Source: Zoogloeaceae bacterium (lineage in GTDB: Bacteria; Pseudomonadota; Gammaproteobacteria; Burkholderiales; Rhodocyclaceae). From it: a stretch of 64,000 nt of DNA. This document shows, piece after piece, positions 47,711-55,915 of this stretch. The position numbers and the translations under genes are program-made. Below the pieces are notes generated by a model, which worked only from the letters and a program-made list of their open reading frames with translations, was not told the origin of the DNA and ran no database searches. Within the stretch, counting starts at the first letter, position 1, and every line of letters begins with the position of its first letter. Location: NCBI GenBank assembly GCA_024235595.1, contig JACKMC010000004.1, positions 124,001-188,000 of the forward strand, in the 5' to 3' direction.

Positions 47711-50530
47711 TCAGCGCTGCAGCGGTCCAGCGTCCAGCGGCGCCGTGGCCAGCGGTTCGATGGGGGAACCACGACACACCCGAAAGCCGATGCCGTAGTT
47801 ACGGACGCCGGGCGGGAGGCCGTTGCGGTAGGCGGCGCGGCAGCTCCCCGGACCGCTGAGCCACGACCCGCCGCGCAGCACCCGGGACCCTCCGGCCGGC
47901 GGCCCGACCGGATCAGTAACATCCGCCTCTTGGTAAGAGGCGTACCAGTCTTCCGTCCACTCGAATACGTTGCCCAGCATGTCCTGCAGGCCCCAAGGGT
48001 TTGCCCGCGACGTGCCGCTGCCGATCGGAAGAGTTCGGTCACCACCACCGCAGACCGCCTTGCCGCGATCGAAGTCCCGACCCCACCAATATGCGGTGTC
48101 GGTATTCGCCCGCGCAGCAAATTCCCACTCGGCCTCGGTCGGCAGGCGGACCACCTCGTCGCCACGCAGACCGAGCCGGTGGCTGAGCCAGGCCGCATAG
48201 GCCTTGGCATCGTCCCAACTCACGTTGATGACCGGCCTGTCCTCCCGCCCCCCAGCGTCCGGTGGATAGTCGATGTCCTCGCCCTTGCCCTTGCGTTTCA
48301 TGTCCCACACGTAATAGTCGTACTCGACAAAGCTCACCTCATACCTGCCCAGGGCGTAAGGCCGGGTGAGCGTTACCCGGTGAGCACGATCGGTCTCGGT
48401 ACAGGAAGCACCTTCGACGTCGTCCCGCCCGGGCTTGCAGCCCATCGTGAAGGAGCGCGGCGCAATGTCGACGAATTCGGGCACAGGCCCGCGGCCCAGA
48501 CGCCATAGCGCGTGATGCACCGCGTAGCTTAGCGGGAACTTAGTCTGATCTTCATTCCGTGCTATCCACCACAGCCCTTCAAGCAGCACCCCAACGCAGC
48601 CCAGCAGTACCAGCAGCAGGCCACCCTCGATCGCGGCGACGCGGCCGCTCCAGCGCAGGAAGCGCGCCTCCAGGCTGCCGCGGGCCAGCGGCAGCCGCCG
48701 GAAGCGCACCAATTCCCCCCAGCCGGCGCGGTTCTGCCAGCGGCCGAATCCGCCGCTGTCGCGCCAGCGCCTGGCCTGCAGCGCAAGCTGCTGGCGCTGC
48801 AGGTCGCGGTCGCGGTTGGCCTCGATGTAGTCGTGCAGCGCAGGCCAGTAGGGGAGCGGTTTGCCGGTCTGCGCATCCTTGCCGCGGGTGCGGATCAGGG
48901 TTTCGTGGATCAGGTCCAGCTCCTGGTCCGCAGTGACGGTGACCAGCCGCAGCACGCCGCTGCCGCCCGGCGCGTCGGCCCGGCGCTCGCCGGAGAGCAG
49001 TTGCACGATGCGCTCCCCAACTTTGTCGTCGCCCGCGCCAGCCACCATCACCGCCCCGTCCCGGCTGATACGCTGGCGCGTGTGGCGCCCCTCGTCGTTG
49101 ATGCGGGTCAGGCCCAGCAGCAACTCCAGCGCGCCCTTGCGCGCCTTGGCGCCGAGCTCGCGTTCGATGCGTGCCAGCAGCGCGTCGGCCTGGCTGCTGA
49201 GCATGCCGGCGAGGCCGCCGGCGTCATGCAGGTACTGACCGGACAGCCGGTCCCCGGCCCGCTTGTTCCACAGCACGAACAGCGCGTTCTCCACCAGCGG
49301 CAGCGCGCCGGCTTCGTCGTGGGCCTGGTCGAGCAGCGGCACCAGCACCTCATCGACATTGAGCCCGGCAAGTCGCGCCGGCTGCTCGATGCAGTCGCGC
49401 AGCCCCCTCGCCGAGATGGTCGGCAGGAAGTAGCGCCGGCAGTGGCTGTTGTAGATGGCCTGCAGGCGCGGCAGCGCCTCGAAGCGGTCGAGAAAATCGG
49501 CGCGCACCGTGCTGACGGCGAACAGCGGGCAGTCCGGGTCCTGCAGCGCATGGGCCAGCAGCGCGTCGAAGCGCTGGCGGGGCTGCTCCTCGGCGAGGGT
49601 GAACAACTCCTCGAACTGGTCGACTACCAGCAGGAAGGCGACGCCGTCCTGCTTGCGGGTGCGCAGCCAGTCGGACAGCGCGTGATCGCCGGGCGCCGCG
49701 AGGCGCTCGCGCAGCTCCGCCATCTCGCCGCCCAAGGCCTGCGCCAGCTTTTCGGCCAGCATCGCCAGCGGATCCCGGCCCGGCATCATCGGGCCGATGA
49801 GGGTCCAGAGTTCGAAGCCGGTGCGCGCCCACAATGCCCCCTGCTCGATCATTGGCAGCATGCCGGCCTGTACCAGAGAAGATTTGCCGTTGCCGCTGTT
49901 GCCCTCGATCTGCAGCCAGCGGCGATACTGCCCGCCAGCCGCCAGCGACAGGTTTTCCGGGTCGCCCTCTTGCTGGTCGCCGAGGCAGGCCAGCGCCTCG
50001 AGCGTCTCGGCGCGGCGGCCGAAGAACAGCCGGGCGTCCTTGCGGCCGAAAGCGTTCAGACCGAGGAAGGGGCAGCCCTCGAATGGCGCCGACGGATGAA
50101 ACCGGCTGACGCCGGCGCGCAGATCGTCGATGACTTGCTGCGGCAGCGGTTCGACGGCCGACCAGCCGGTGGCCTGGAACAGCGCCAGAAACGGCGGCAG
50201 CGCCTCGGGCGCGGTGTCGCCCAGCAGCAGCGGAAAGATCGGCAGGCGCTCGCCATCGCGCTGCGGCGACAGATGCCGCACCAGCGCCACCTCGACCTCT
50301 GCCCCGACCCAGCGGCGCACGCCGTCGCGGCCGACCAGCACCACAAAGGCCGCACAACCCGCCACCGCCTGCTGCAAGCGCGTCAGCCAGCGTTCGCCAC
50401 CGCGAATCGAGGCATCGTCCTTGAAGACCTCGAAGCCAGCCTGCTCGAGCGCGGCGCGCAGCACATCGGCCGCGGCGAGATCGGTGCGGCTGTAGCTGAG
50501 GAAGATCTGCTTCGAGGTGGGTTGCGTCAT
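47711..50530 (-). CDS. DGR target 2: TIR - STAND NTPase - transmembrane - FGE/C-type-lectin-fold receptor
   Basis: 939 residues from the ATG at 50530; a further upstream in-frame start lacks family similarity. The TIR domain (about 7-130) begins KQIFLSYSRTDLAAADVLR. The nSTAND1-type NTPase begins CPFLGLNAFGRKDARLFFGR, with Walker A GNSGNGKSSLVQAG near 207 and Walker B FLLVVDQFEELF. A hydrophobic helix at about 630-655 (GGLLLVLLGCVGVLLEGLWW) would place the C-terminal part across a membrane or against it. The FGE domain (about 683-930) has NVSWDDAKAYAAWL, LPTEAEWEFAARA and NVFEWTEDW, and ends in VR2 at residues 881-924. Domain order matches target 1 with TIR in place of SEFIR. The transmembrane segment is unique among the three targets and suggests sensing outside the cytosol. 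Confidence 0.93.
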   Translation of the reverse strand: MTQPTSKQIFLSYSRTDLAAADVLRAALEQAGFEVFKDDASIRGGERWLTRLQQAVAGCAAFVVLVGRDGVRRWVGAEVEVALVRHLSPQRDGERLPIFPLLLGDTAPEALPPFLALFQATGWSAVEPLPQQVIDDLRAGVSRFHPSAPFEGCPFLGLNAFGRKDARLFFGRRAETLEALACLGDQQEGDPENLSLAAGGQYRRWLQIEGNSGNGKSSLVQAGMLPMIEQGALWARTGFELWTLIGPMMPGRDPLAMLAEKLAQALGGEMAELRERLAAPGDHALSDWLRTRKQDGVAFLLVVDQFEELFTLAEEQPRQRFDALLAHALQDPDCPLFAVSTVRADFLDRFEALPRLQAIYNSHCRRYFLPTISARGLRDCIEQPARLAGLNVDEVLVPLLDQAHDEAGALPLVENALFVLWNKRAGDRLSGQYLHDAGGLAGMLSSQADALLARIERELGAKARKGALELLLGLTRINDEGRHTRQRISRDGAVMVAGAGDDKVGERIVQLLSGERRADAPGGSGVLRLVTVTADQELDLIHETLIRTRGKDAQTGKPLPYWPALHDYIEANRDRDLQRQQLALQARRWRDSGGFGRWQNRAGWGELVRFRRLPLARGSLEARFLRWSGRVAAIEGGLLLVLLGCVGVLLEGLWWIARNEDQTKFPLSYAVHHALWRLGRGPVPEFVDIAPRSFTMGCKPGRDDVEGASCTETDRAHRVTLTRPYALGRYEVSFVEYDYYVWDMKRKGKGEDIDYPPDAGGREDRPVINVSWDDAKAYAAWLSHRLGLRGDEVVRLPTEAEWEFAARANTDTAYWWGRDFDRGKAVCGGGDRTLPIGSGTSRANPWGLQDMLGNVFEWTEDWYASYQEADVTDPVGPPAGGSRVLRGGSWLSGPGSCRAAYRNGLPPGVRNYGIGFRVCRGSPIEPLATAPLDAGPLQR
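47758..47888 (-). repeat. DGR variable repeat VR2 (in target 2)
   Basis: 131 bp, gap-free against the TR. There are 19 differences, all at TR adenines. The encoded face reads GGSWLSGPGSCRAAYRNGL and onward, different from VR1 at most variable codons. The fixed 3' ATCGGCTTTCGGGTGTGTCG is unchanged. Confidence 0.96.
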
Positions 50531-50570
50531 CTGTGTGTTTGCATCGGTGGGCTCGGTTGTTTGGCAAAAC

Positions 50571-50589
50571 GGCGCCGCTGCGCGGCGCC
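50571..50589 (-). promoter_or_regulatory. DGR hairpin downstream of VR3
   Basis: The third identical copy of the 19-nt hairpin, 6 nt after the stop of target 3 and 38 nt after the end of VR3. The gap is about 15 nt shorter than at the other two targets because the tail coding sequence is shorter. Confidence 0.85.
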
Positions 50590-50595
50590 CAGTGG

Positions 50596-51846
50596 TCAGC
50601 TTTTCGGCGGTCCAGTGTCCGGCGGCTCGATGGGCGAACCACGACACACCCGAAAGCCGATGTTGGAGTCACGGAAGTCGGGCGGGAAGAAGAAGCTGCG
50701 GTCGGCGGCGCGGCAGCTCCACGGATAGTCGTACCACGACCCGCCGCGCAGCATCCGGGAATCAACCGCTTCAGACTCCCACGCAGAACCGCCCTGCGGT
50801 GCGCCATCGTAGCTTTCATGCCACGCGTCCTGACACCATTCCCAGACATTCCCGTGCATGTCATACAGGCCAAAGGCGTTGGGCGGGAATGAGCCCACCG
50901 GTATCGTTTGTTCGCGATACTCGCCCTCGGCTGAGCCGTTGTAGCTGTAGTTGCCGTCAAAATTGGCCTGCTCAGTGCTCAAGCGCGCACCGAAATGAAA
51001 CGGCGTGGTCGTTCCGGCCCTGCACGCATATTCCCACTCTGCCTCGCTTGGCAGGCGATAGGACTTGCCGCTCTGTCGGGTAAGCCAGGCGCAGTAGGCC
51101 CGGGCATCGTCCCAACTTACATTGATCACCGGGCGGCTGGCGCGGCCCCATCCCTCGTCTTCGGGAAGGGCCGCGCCGGTGGCGGCGGCGAAGCGGTCAT
51201 AGTCGTCGAAGGTCACCGCATGTACGCCCATTGCAAAGGGCCGTGCAATACGGACTGGGTGCTGCGGCCCCTCGTCCGCAGCACCCTCGGGCTCATCCGG
51301 CGGCGAGCCCATCAGGAAGCTGCCGGCCGGAATCACCACCATCAGCGGCCCCTCGCCGCCGTCCCTGAGTCGGTCGCGGAAGGTCGTCCCGGGCCGCGGA
51401 AATTCGGGCACCGGCTCCGGCATGGCTGGAGGCGAGGCCTGCGCTGGCCCGGTGTCGCCGAGTTGCGAGGTCAAGGCCTCGATGAGTTGGCTGAAGCCCG
51501 GATGCCCGTCCTCGCCACCCCAGTCCACCAGATCGGCGGTCTGGATGCGACCGAAGCCGTAGGGATATTCCACCCGCTCGATGAAAACCGGAAAGAGGAT
51601 GTCCTTGCGTTTGCCATACTCGGCCTCTTCGAGGACGAAATCGCTGTCGCGCGAGACGGCCGACCACAGCACCACCACCGCACGGGCTGCGTGCAGCTCC
51701 CGCTCGATCTCCTTGTGCCAGCGGCGACCGATGTGGGTGTTCACATCCTGGAAAACCGACCAGCCCACGGCGCGCAGCCGCCCGACCAGCTTGTCGGCGG
51801 TCTCGCGGTCGCTGCGCGAATAGCAGATGAAGATGTCGTGCGGCAT
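50596..51846 (-). CDS. DGR target 3: TIR - FGE/C-type-lectin-fold protein
   Basis: 416 residues from ATG 51846 with AGAGGGG upstream. The TIR domain (about 3-125) begins HDIFICYSRSDRETADKL and has the Glu-rich SDFVLEEAEYGKR near the expected catalytic position. A Pro-rich linker leads directly to the FGE domain (about 165-412): VVIPAGSFLMGSP, NVSWDDARAYCAWL, LPSEAEWEYACRAG and NVWEWCQDAW. It ends in VR3 at residues 362-405. There is no NTPase module, so it is the shortest receptor form of the three. It lies 65 nt upstream of target 2 on the same strand, so the two may be cotranscribed. The patatin gene diverges on the other side. Confidence 0.93.
   Translation of the reverse strand: MPHDIFICYSRSDRETADKLVGRLRAVGWSVFQDVNTHIGRRWHKEIERELHAARAVVVLWSAVSRDSDFVLEEAEYGKRKDILFPVFIERVEYPYGFGRIQTADLVDWGGEDGHPGFSQLIEALTSQLGDTGPAQASPPAMPEPVPEFPRPGTTFRDRLRDGGEGPLMVVIPAGSFLMGSPPDEPEGAADEGPQHPVRIARPFAMGVHAVTFDDYDRFAAATGAALPEDEGWGRASRPVINVSWDDARAYCAWLTRQSGKSYRLPSEAEWEYACRAGTTTPFHFGARLSTEQANFDGNYSYNGSAEGEYREQTIPVGSFPPNAFGLYDMHGNVWEWCQDAWHESYDGAPQGGSAWESEAVDSRMLRGGSWYDYPWSCRAADRSFFFPPDFRDSNIGFRVCRGSPIEPPDTGPPKS
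50628..50761 (-). repeat. DGR variable repeat VR3 (in target 3), one codon longer than TR
   Basis: 134 bp. It matches the TR but has one extra triplet in the AAC run, encoding RSFFFPP where TR has RNNNPP. Variable differences are at TR adenines. Outside the core there are also a few non-A differences: a G-to-A near the 5' edge giving CCCGGATGC, and a C-to-G near the 3' edge. This suggests an older or less often refreshed copy, or that homing tracts do not reach the edges. Confidence 0.92.
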
Positions 51847-51970
51847 CGATCCCCTCTCTGGTCGCCCGTGATTGCGGCTGGATGCGGCCCACCACGCTGC
51901 CTATACTCACAGCATTATGGACCACGCCGCAGTGCTTGCGGAATGCGGTGTCTCACCGGAGGCGGCCCCG

Positions 51971-52939
51971 ATGTTTCGAATCCTCAGCCTCGATGGCGGC
52001 GGCATCAAGGGCGCGTTCACGGCCTCGGTGCTGGCCGCGCTGGAAGAGGACACGGGCTGCGCGGCGGTCGATCACTTCGACCTCATCACCGGCACATCGA
52101 CCGGCGGCATCATTGCCATCGGCCTGGGGCTGGGCCTCCCGGCGCGGACGATCTGTGATTTCTACGAGCGCGAGGGGCCGACGATCTTTCCGGGCACCAG
52201 CCTGGTGCAGCGGGTGGAAGGCAGACTGCGGCAGCTTTTCGGGCCGAAGCACTCGCACGAGGTGCTCAGGGCGGCGCTTGGCAAGGTCCTGGGCAAGCGC
52301 CGTTTCGGTGAATCGAAATGCCGGCTGGTGATCCCCACCTATGACGCGATCGGCGGCCGCGTCTTCCTCATGAAGACGGCCCACCACGAGCGCTTTCGCT
52401 ACGACATCGAGGCGCCTGCGGTGGACGTGGCCCTTGCCACCTCGGCCGCACCCACCTACTTCGCCGCCGCGCCGTTTCCGGACCACGCGAATGCCAGCTA
52501 CGTTGACGGCGGCGTGTGGGCGAACTGCCCGGTGATGGTCGGCATCACCGAGGCGGTAGCCTTTCTCGGTGCAAAGCTCGAAGAGATCGACGTGCTGAGC
52601 ATCGGCACCACCTCCACGCCGTTCAACATCGCAGAGCACGCCGGCTCCGGCATCGCGCAGTGGAACGCCGGGCTGGTCGAATTGATGTTCGAGGCCCAGG
52701 TGCAGAGCGCCGTGGCGCAGGCAGGGCTGCTGCTGGGCGGGCGGCTGCATCGCATCAACGTCACCGCGAGGGAGGGTGAGTTTTCGCTCGACAAGGCCGA
52801 TGTGGAGACGATTCGCCGCCTGGTGACGCTGGGCCGTGGCGAGGCGGTGAAGAAGGCGAACCTCGAGGTCGTCGCTTCGCGATTCCTCAACAAGCAAGCT
52901 GCGCCGGCATTCGTGCCGGCCCGCGCGCTGCGCTCATGA
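51971..52939 (+). CDS. Patatin-like phospholipase
   Basis: 322 residues from ATG 51971, which has GGAGG about 9 nt upstream; ATG 51917 is an alternative that adds 18 residues. Patatin enzymes hydrolyse membrane lipids; the defence effector CapV belongs to this family. Motifs are complete: oxyanion loop SLDGGGIKGAF, nucleophile elbow GTSTGG (Ser), and the catalytic Asp in YVDGGVWANCP. No CD-NTase gene is adjacent. The gene diverges from target 3 and is followed after 334 nt by the TIR/SLOG pair, so it may be an effector of either. Membrane damage on activation is the likely outcome, by analogy. Confidence 0.92.
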   Translation: MFRILSLDGGGIKGAFTASVLAALEEDTGCAAVDHFDLITGTSTGGIIAIGLGLGLPARTICDFYEREGPTIFPGTSLVQRVEGRLRQLFGPKHSHEVLRAALGKVLGKRRFGESKCRLVIPTYDAIGGRVFLMKTAHHERFRYDIEAPAVDVALATSAAPTYFAAAPFPDHANASYVDGGVWANCPVMVGITEAVAFLGAKLEEIDVLSIGTTSTPFNIAEHAGSGIAQWNAGLVELMFEAQVQSAVAQAGLLLGGRLHRINVTAREGEFSLDKADVETIRRLVTLGRGEAVKKANLEVVASRFLNKQAAPAFVPARALRS

Positions 52940-53273
52940 GAGCCACCCTGATGCGATGCGCCGCCTGTGAGGGAAAGCATGCTCAGCCGGCGAACCCTTC
53001 GGTGTCCGGTATCGCCATGTTCGAGCGTACGTCCAGCTTCAAAGCCCGATCTGGGTACCGGCCTTTGCCGGTACGACGGCGGGGGCAGCCGCACCGCTGG
53101 GCCCTACCTCAATCGCCGGCCATTGCGCCGCCGGCCGGAGTCCAGGGCCTCGCCCGGGCGTGTAGCGACCGCCGCGGCGGCCACCACCCGTCGACTGCCA
53201 GGGCGATCGCGTGGGAAGTGCCGCTGGATCTTCGGCCTGAACGAAGCACCACCCTCTATCCGGAAATCCTGCG
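52940..53273 (+). other. 334-bp intergenic stretch with a REP-like palindrome
   Basis: No convincing gene. At 53055-53074 there is a perfect 8-bp inverted repeat GTACCGGC/GCCGGTAC with a CTTT loop, followed by GACGGCGGG. This form is typical of short extragenic palindromes scattered through beta- and gammaproteobacterial genomes. The rest shows nothing I can assign; a promoter for the TIR/SLOG pair would be expected here. Confidence 0.5.
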
Positions 53274-54512
53274 ATGCCCACGGTGATGCCAACGATTCCC
53301 GAAGTCTTCGTCATCTGGCACCCGGCCTGCCCGTTTGGCGAGACATTGGCGCGCCGCATTTATCAATGGCTTCGGCCGGGGAACGGCCTTGGGCCCGAGG
53401 TTTTCTATCGCAGCCTGCCTGCGCCGGAGGCACCGCCCGGCGGGCTGCCTCCGCCGTTGCCGGGAGAGCATCGTCCGGGCGGGCCGCCCGCACCCGCTGC
53501 GCCCGCCGGGTCGCAACCGCGACGCCTGCAGATCGCGATATTGCTGATCGACGACAACATGATCGCCGATGCGGGCTGGCGACACTGGCTCAATACGCTG
53601 GTGCTGACCCCCGGCACCGGCACGCGGGAGCTGTTGCCGGTGGCGCTGGACTCTACCGCCTACAACGTGCCGGAGCGGCTGCGGGATCTGAACTTCCTGC
53701 GCCCGACGGGCGACCCGAAGGCGGACCTCGAAGGCGTCGCACGTTCGCTCTTGAAGCAACTCACCGAAACACTGAACCGGCTGCTGCTCAGCCGCTCCGC
53801 AGCGCACGCCGGCGTTGCTGGCGACGCGCCGAAGCTGACCATCTTTCTGAGCCACGCCAAGGCGGACGGCGTACACCCGGCGCTGAGGATACGCGACTAC
53901 ATCTACGGCAAGACGCAGCTTGCCGCTTTCTACGACGAGAACGACATACCCTACGGCTCCGGATTCAGCCGCGTTCTGGAGGGTGCGCTGCAAGGCGCCG
54001 ATACCGCTGCGCTGATCGCCGTGCGCAGCACGCGCTACGCATCCCGACCATGGTGCCGACGCGAGATTTCCCTGTTTCGCAGACCACGCCAGGAGGCGCC
54101 GGGCGTGGGGCTCGCCGGGCGCTGGCAGTTGAGCCCGGTGGTGGTGGTCGATGCGCTCGAATCCGGCGCCCACTCGGGCGGGATACCGGAATTCGGGAAT
54201 GCGCCGCTGATCCGCTGGTCTGATGAGGTAGCCGACCAGGAGGAGCACATTGTCACCACCGTCCTGCGGGATGCATTGCTGGCCGCGTTTCATCGAGGCC
54301 TGGGCAGGACCATGCCGGACGAAGCCGATTGCGTGATCCTCAACTGGGTGCCGGATCCGACCACCTTGCTGCACATCCCCCGGATCAGAAGCGCTACCGA
54401 GCAACTGCGGGTGTTCTATCCCGGCCGGGGACTGACCGGACTGGAGCTCGAGATCCTCGACGAGTCTTTTCCGCAACTTACATTCCGAAGTTTCGACCAG
54501 GCTGAATCATGA
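53274..54512 (+). CDS. TIR-domain protein with an N-terminal degenerate TIR-like region
   Basis: 412 residues; ATG 53274, with ATG 53286 also possible. The C-terminal half is a clear TIR domain (about residues 195-300): KLTIFLSHAKADGVHPALRI, then QLAAFYDENDIPYGSGF and the catalytic-Glu motif SRPWCRREISLF. The N-terminal 150 residues (EVFVIWHPACPFGETLARRI, a Pro/Gly-rich loop, then RRLQIAILLIDDNM) look like a second, diverged TIR-like or flavodoxin-like fold. The stop overlaps the start of the SLOG-type gene by 4 nt, implying a coupled pair. TIR enzymes that make cyclic ADP-ribose messengers are often paired with SLOG sensors, as in Thoeris. Confidence 0.88.
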   Translation: MPTVMPTIPEVFVIWHPACPFGETLARRIYQWLRPGNGLGPEVFYRSLPAPEAPPGGLPPPLPGEHRPGGPPAPAAPAGSQPRRLQIAILLIDDNMIADAGWRHWLNTLVLTPGTGTRELLPVALDSTAYNVPERLRDLNFLRPTGDPKADLEGVARSLLKQLTETLNRLLLSRSAAHAGVAGDAPKLTIFLSHAKADGVHPALRIRDYIYGKTQLAAFYDENDIPYGSGFSRVLEGALQGADTAALIAVRSTRYASRPWCRREISLFRRPRQEAPGVGLAGRWQLSPVVVVDALESGAHSGGIPEFGNAPLIRWSDEVADQEEHIVTTVLRDALLAAFHRGLGRTMPDEADCVILNWVPDPTTLLHIPRIRSATEQLRVFYPGRGLTGLELEILDESFPQLTFRSFDQAES

Positions 54513-55537
54513 ATACCGCCAAGTATCGCTCCAGCAGATCCACCACCGAGGCACCCCTGATCGGGCTGTCGATTTCCTACCAGCGCGACCACCTGCTGGC
54601 ACGTGGCCTGGGGCTCGAGCATCTGCGTGAGCTGCTGATCCGCCTGGCCCGCCCGCTGCTGCGCCAGGGCACCAATCTTGCCTACGGGGGCCACTGGAAG
54701 GAGGCCGAGGACAATTTCACTTTCGACCTGCTGCGGCTGATCAGCGCCGAACAGCAGGACAGCGAATTCGCCGCCGAGCCCGAACAGCGCATTGGCCGGC
54801 TCTACAACCATTGCCCGTGGCCGAGCTACCTGGAGATCACGCCCCACATCGAAGCCCAATGGATCAATTGCTGCCGCATTGTCCGTATCGACCAGCAACA
54901 GGCGGGCATTCCCGAACCCGATCGCTCGCCCGACAGCGCCGGGTCCGACGACCCGGCCCGGCGGCTGCTGAACATCGCGCTGACCTTGAGCGCGATGCGA
55001 AGGATCGCCGCGCAGGGTAGCGAAATCACCATCCCCGACCGACCGCGCCCCGAGCGGGTGCCGCCGATCGCCGCGCGGGTGATTCTCGGCGGCAAGGTCC
55101 AGGGCTATACCGGTTTTCTGCCGGGCATTTTCGAAGAGGCACTGGTCACGCTCGAATCGGGCGCGCCACTCTATCCGTTGGGGGGCTTCGGCGGCGCCGC
55201 CGAAGTGCTGTGCCAGGCGCTGCTCGCACCGGCCGGCGCGCGGCCGGAGGAATTGACCGCCGAATGGCAGCGCAAGGCCACGCCCAAACTCGCCGAATTG
55301 CAGCAGGCCAGCGCACAATTCGGCCTCCCGCCGAAGGCCCGAGCCACCGAGCAAGCCCTCGACGACCTGCATGCGCGCCTCGCGGCGGCTCGCGCGAACA
55401 TCTCCGGTGCACTGCACACCCATCTCGACGAGCAGGAAACCCGCGAACTACTGCAGACCCGGGACATGCGGCGGGCGGTTCAACTGGTCGGCAAGGGCTT
55501 GAGAAACGGCTTTGGGCTGGAGGACCTGCCGGCGTGA
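54509..55537 (+). CDS. SLOG-domain protein coupled to the TIR gene
   Basis: 342 residues. The N-terminal part reads like a SLOG (SMF/DprA-LOG) nucleotide-binding domain: PLIGLSISYQRDHLLARGLG, LARPLLRQGTNLAYGG, and later PLYPLGGFGGAAEVLCQAL with the Gly-rich ligand loop and a following Glu. SLOG domains bind NAD-derived or other nucleotide signals in conflict systems. The C-terminal 90 residues are helical (LDDLHARLAAARANISGALH). No effector domain is evident, so it may act as a sensor or adaptor for the TIR protein or the patatin. The SLOG call rests on motif appearance and the TIR coupling. Confidence 0.78.
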   Translation: MNTAKYRSSRSTTEAPLIGLSISYQRDHLLARGLGLEHLRELLIRLARPLLRQGTNLAYGGHWKEAEDNFTFDLLRLISAEQQDSEFAAEPEQRIGRLYNHCPWPSYLEITPHIEAQWINCCRIVRIDQQQAGIPEPDRSPDSAGSDDPARRLLNIALTLSAMRRIAAQGSEITIPDRPRPERVPPIAARVILGGKVQGYTGFLPGIFEEALVTLESGAPLYPLGGFGGAAEVLCQALLAPAGARPEELTAEWQRKATPKLAELQQASAQFGLPPKARATEQALDDLHARLAAARANISGALHTHLDEQETRELLQTRDMRRAVQLVGKGLRNGFGLEDLPA

Positions 55538-55739
55538 ATCCGCCCAGCCACCTCAGTTTTCCGCAAGCGGCTCTCTGCCGCGCTTGACGCTTCGCGGCAA
55601 GCCACTGGGGACCAAAGAAGGCAAGGCTTCGTACCTTCTGCCGCGCTTGCTTTGAGTGTTGAATTCAGGTGGCAGACAAGCAACAGGCCACATTCTTCAA
55701 GTCGTTGATTTGACTTCAGAATACGGCCTCAGGCGGTGC

Positions 55740-55830
55740 TGGCGGAGAGGGCGGGATTCGAACCCGCGTTGGGATATTATCCCAAACACGCTTTCCAGGC
55801 GTGCGACTTAAACCGCTCATCCACCTCTCC
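55740..55830 (-). tRNA. tRNA-Ser (GGA)
   Basis: 91 nt including CCA. The acceptor GGAGAGG pairs with CCTCTCC, and the long variable arm is as expected for serine. The anticodon stem CACGC/GCGTG encloses the loop CTGGAAA, giving GGA (reads UCC and UCU). It marks the downstream boundary of the defence island. tRNA-Ser genes are frequent integration sites, but no integrase or repeated 3' end is visible in the window. Confidence 0.96.
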
Positions 55831-55915
55831 GTGCGAGGCGCGGATTATAGCAAACCCGTTCAGGAATGAAACCCTTTCTTTGGCTCCCCGCAGGCGATGC
55901 GGTGCCCTGCGGGCC

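Noticed and set aside
48833..50728. 631-residue plus-strand frame opposite DGR target 2
   Set aside because: Shadow of the TIR-STAND gene; composition is Arg/Gln/His-rich with no motif.
52967..54223. 418-residue plus-strand frame overlapping the TIR gene
   Set aside because: Low-complexity Arg/Ala frame; the overlapping frame has the TIR motifs and couples to the SLOG gene.
55740..55830. tRNA-Ser as an integration site of the defence island
   Set aside because: No integrase gene and no second copy of the tRNA 3' end were seen in the window.
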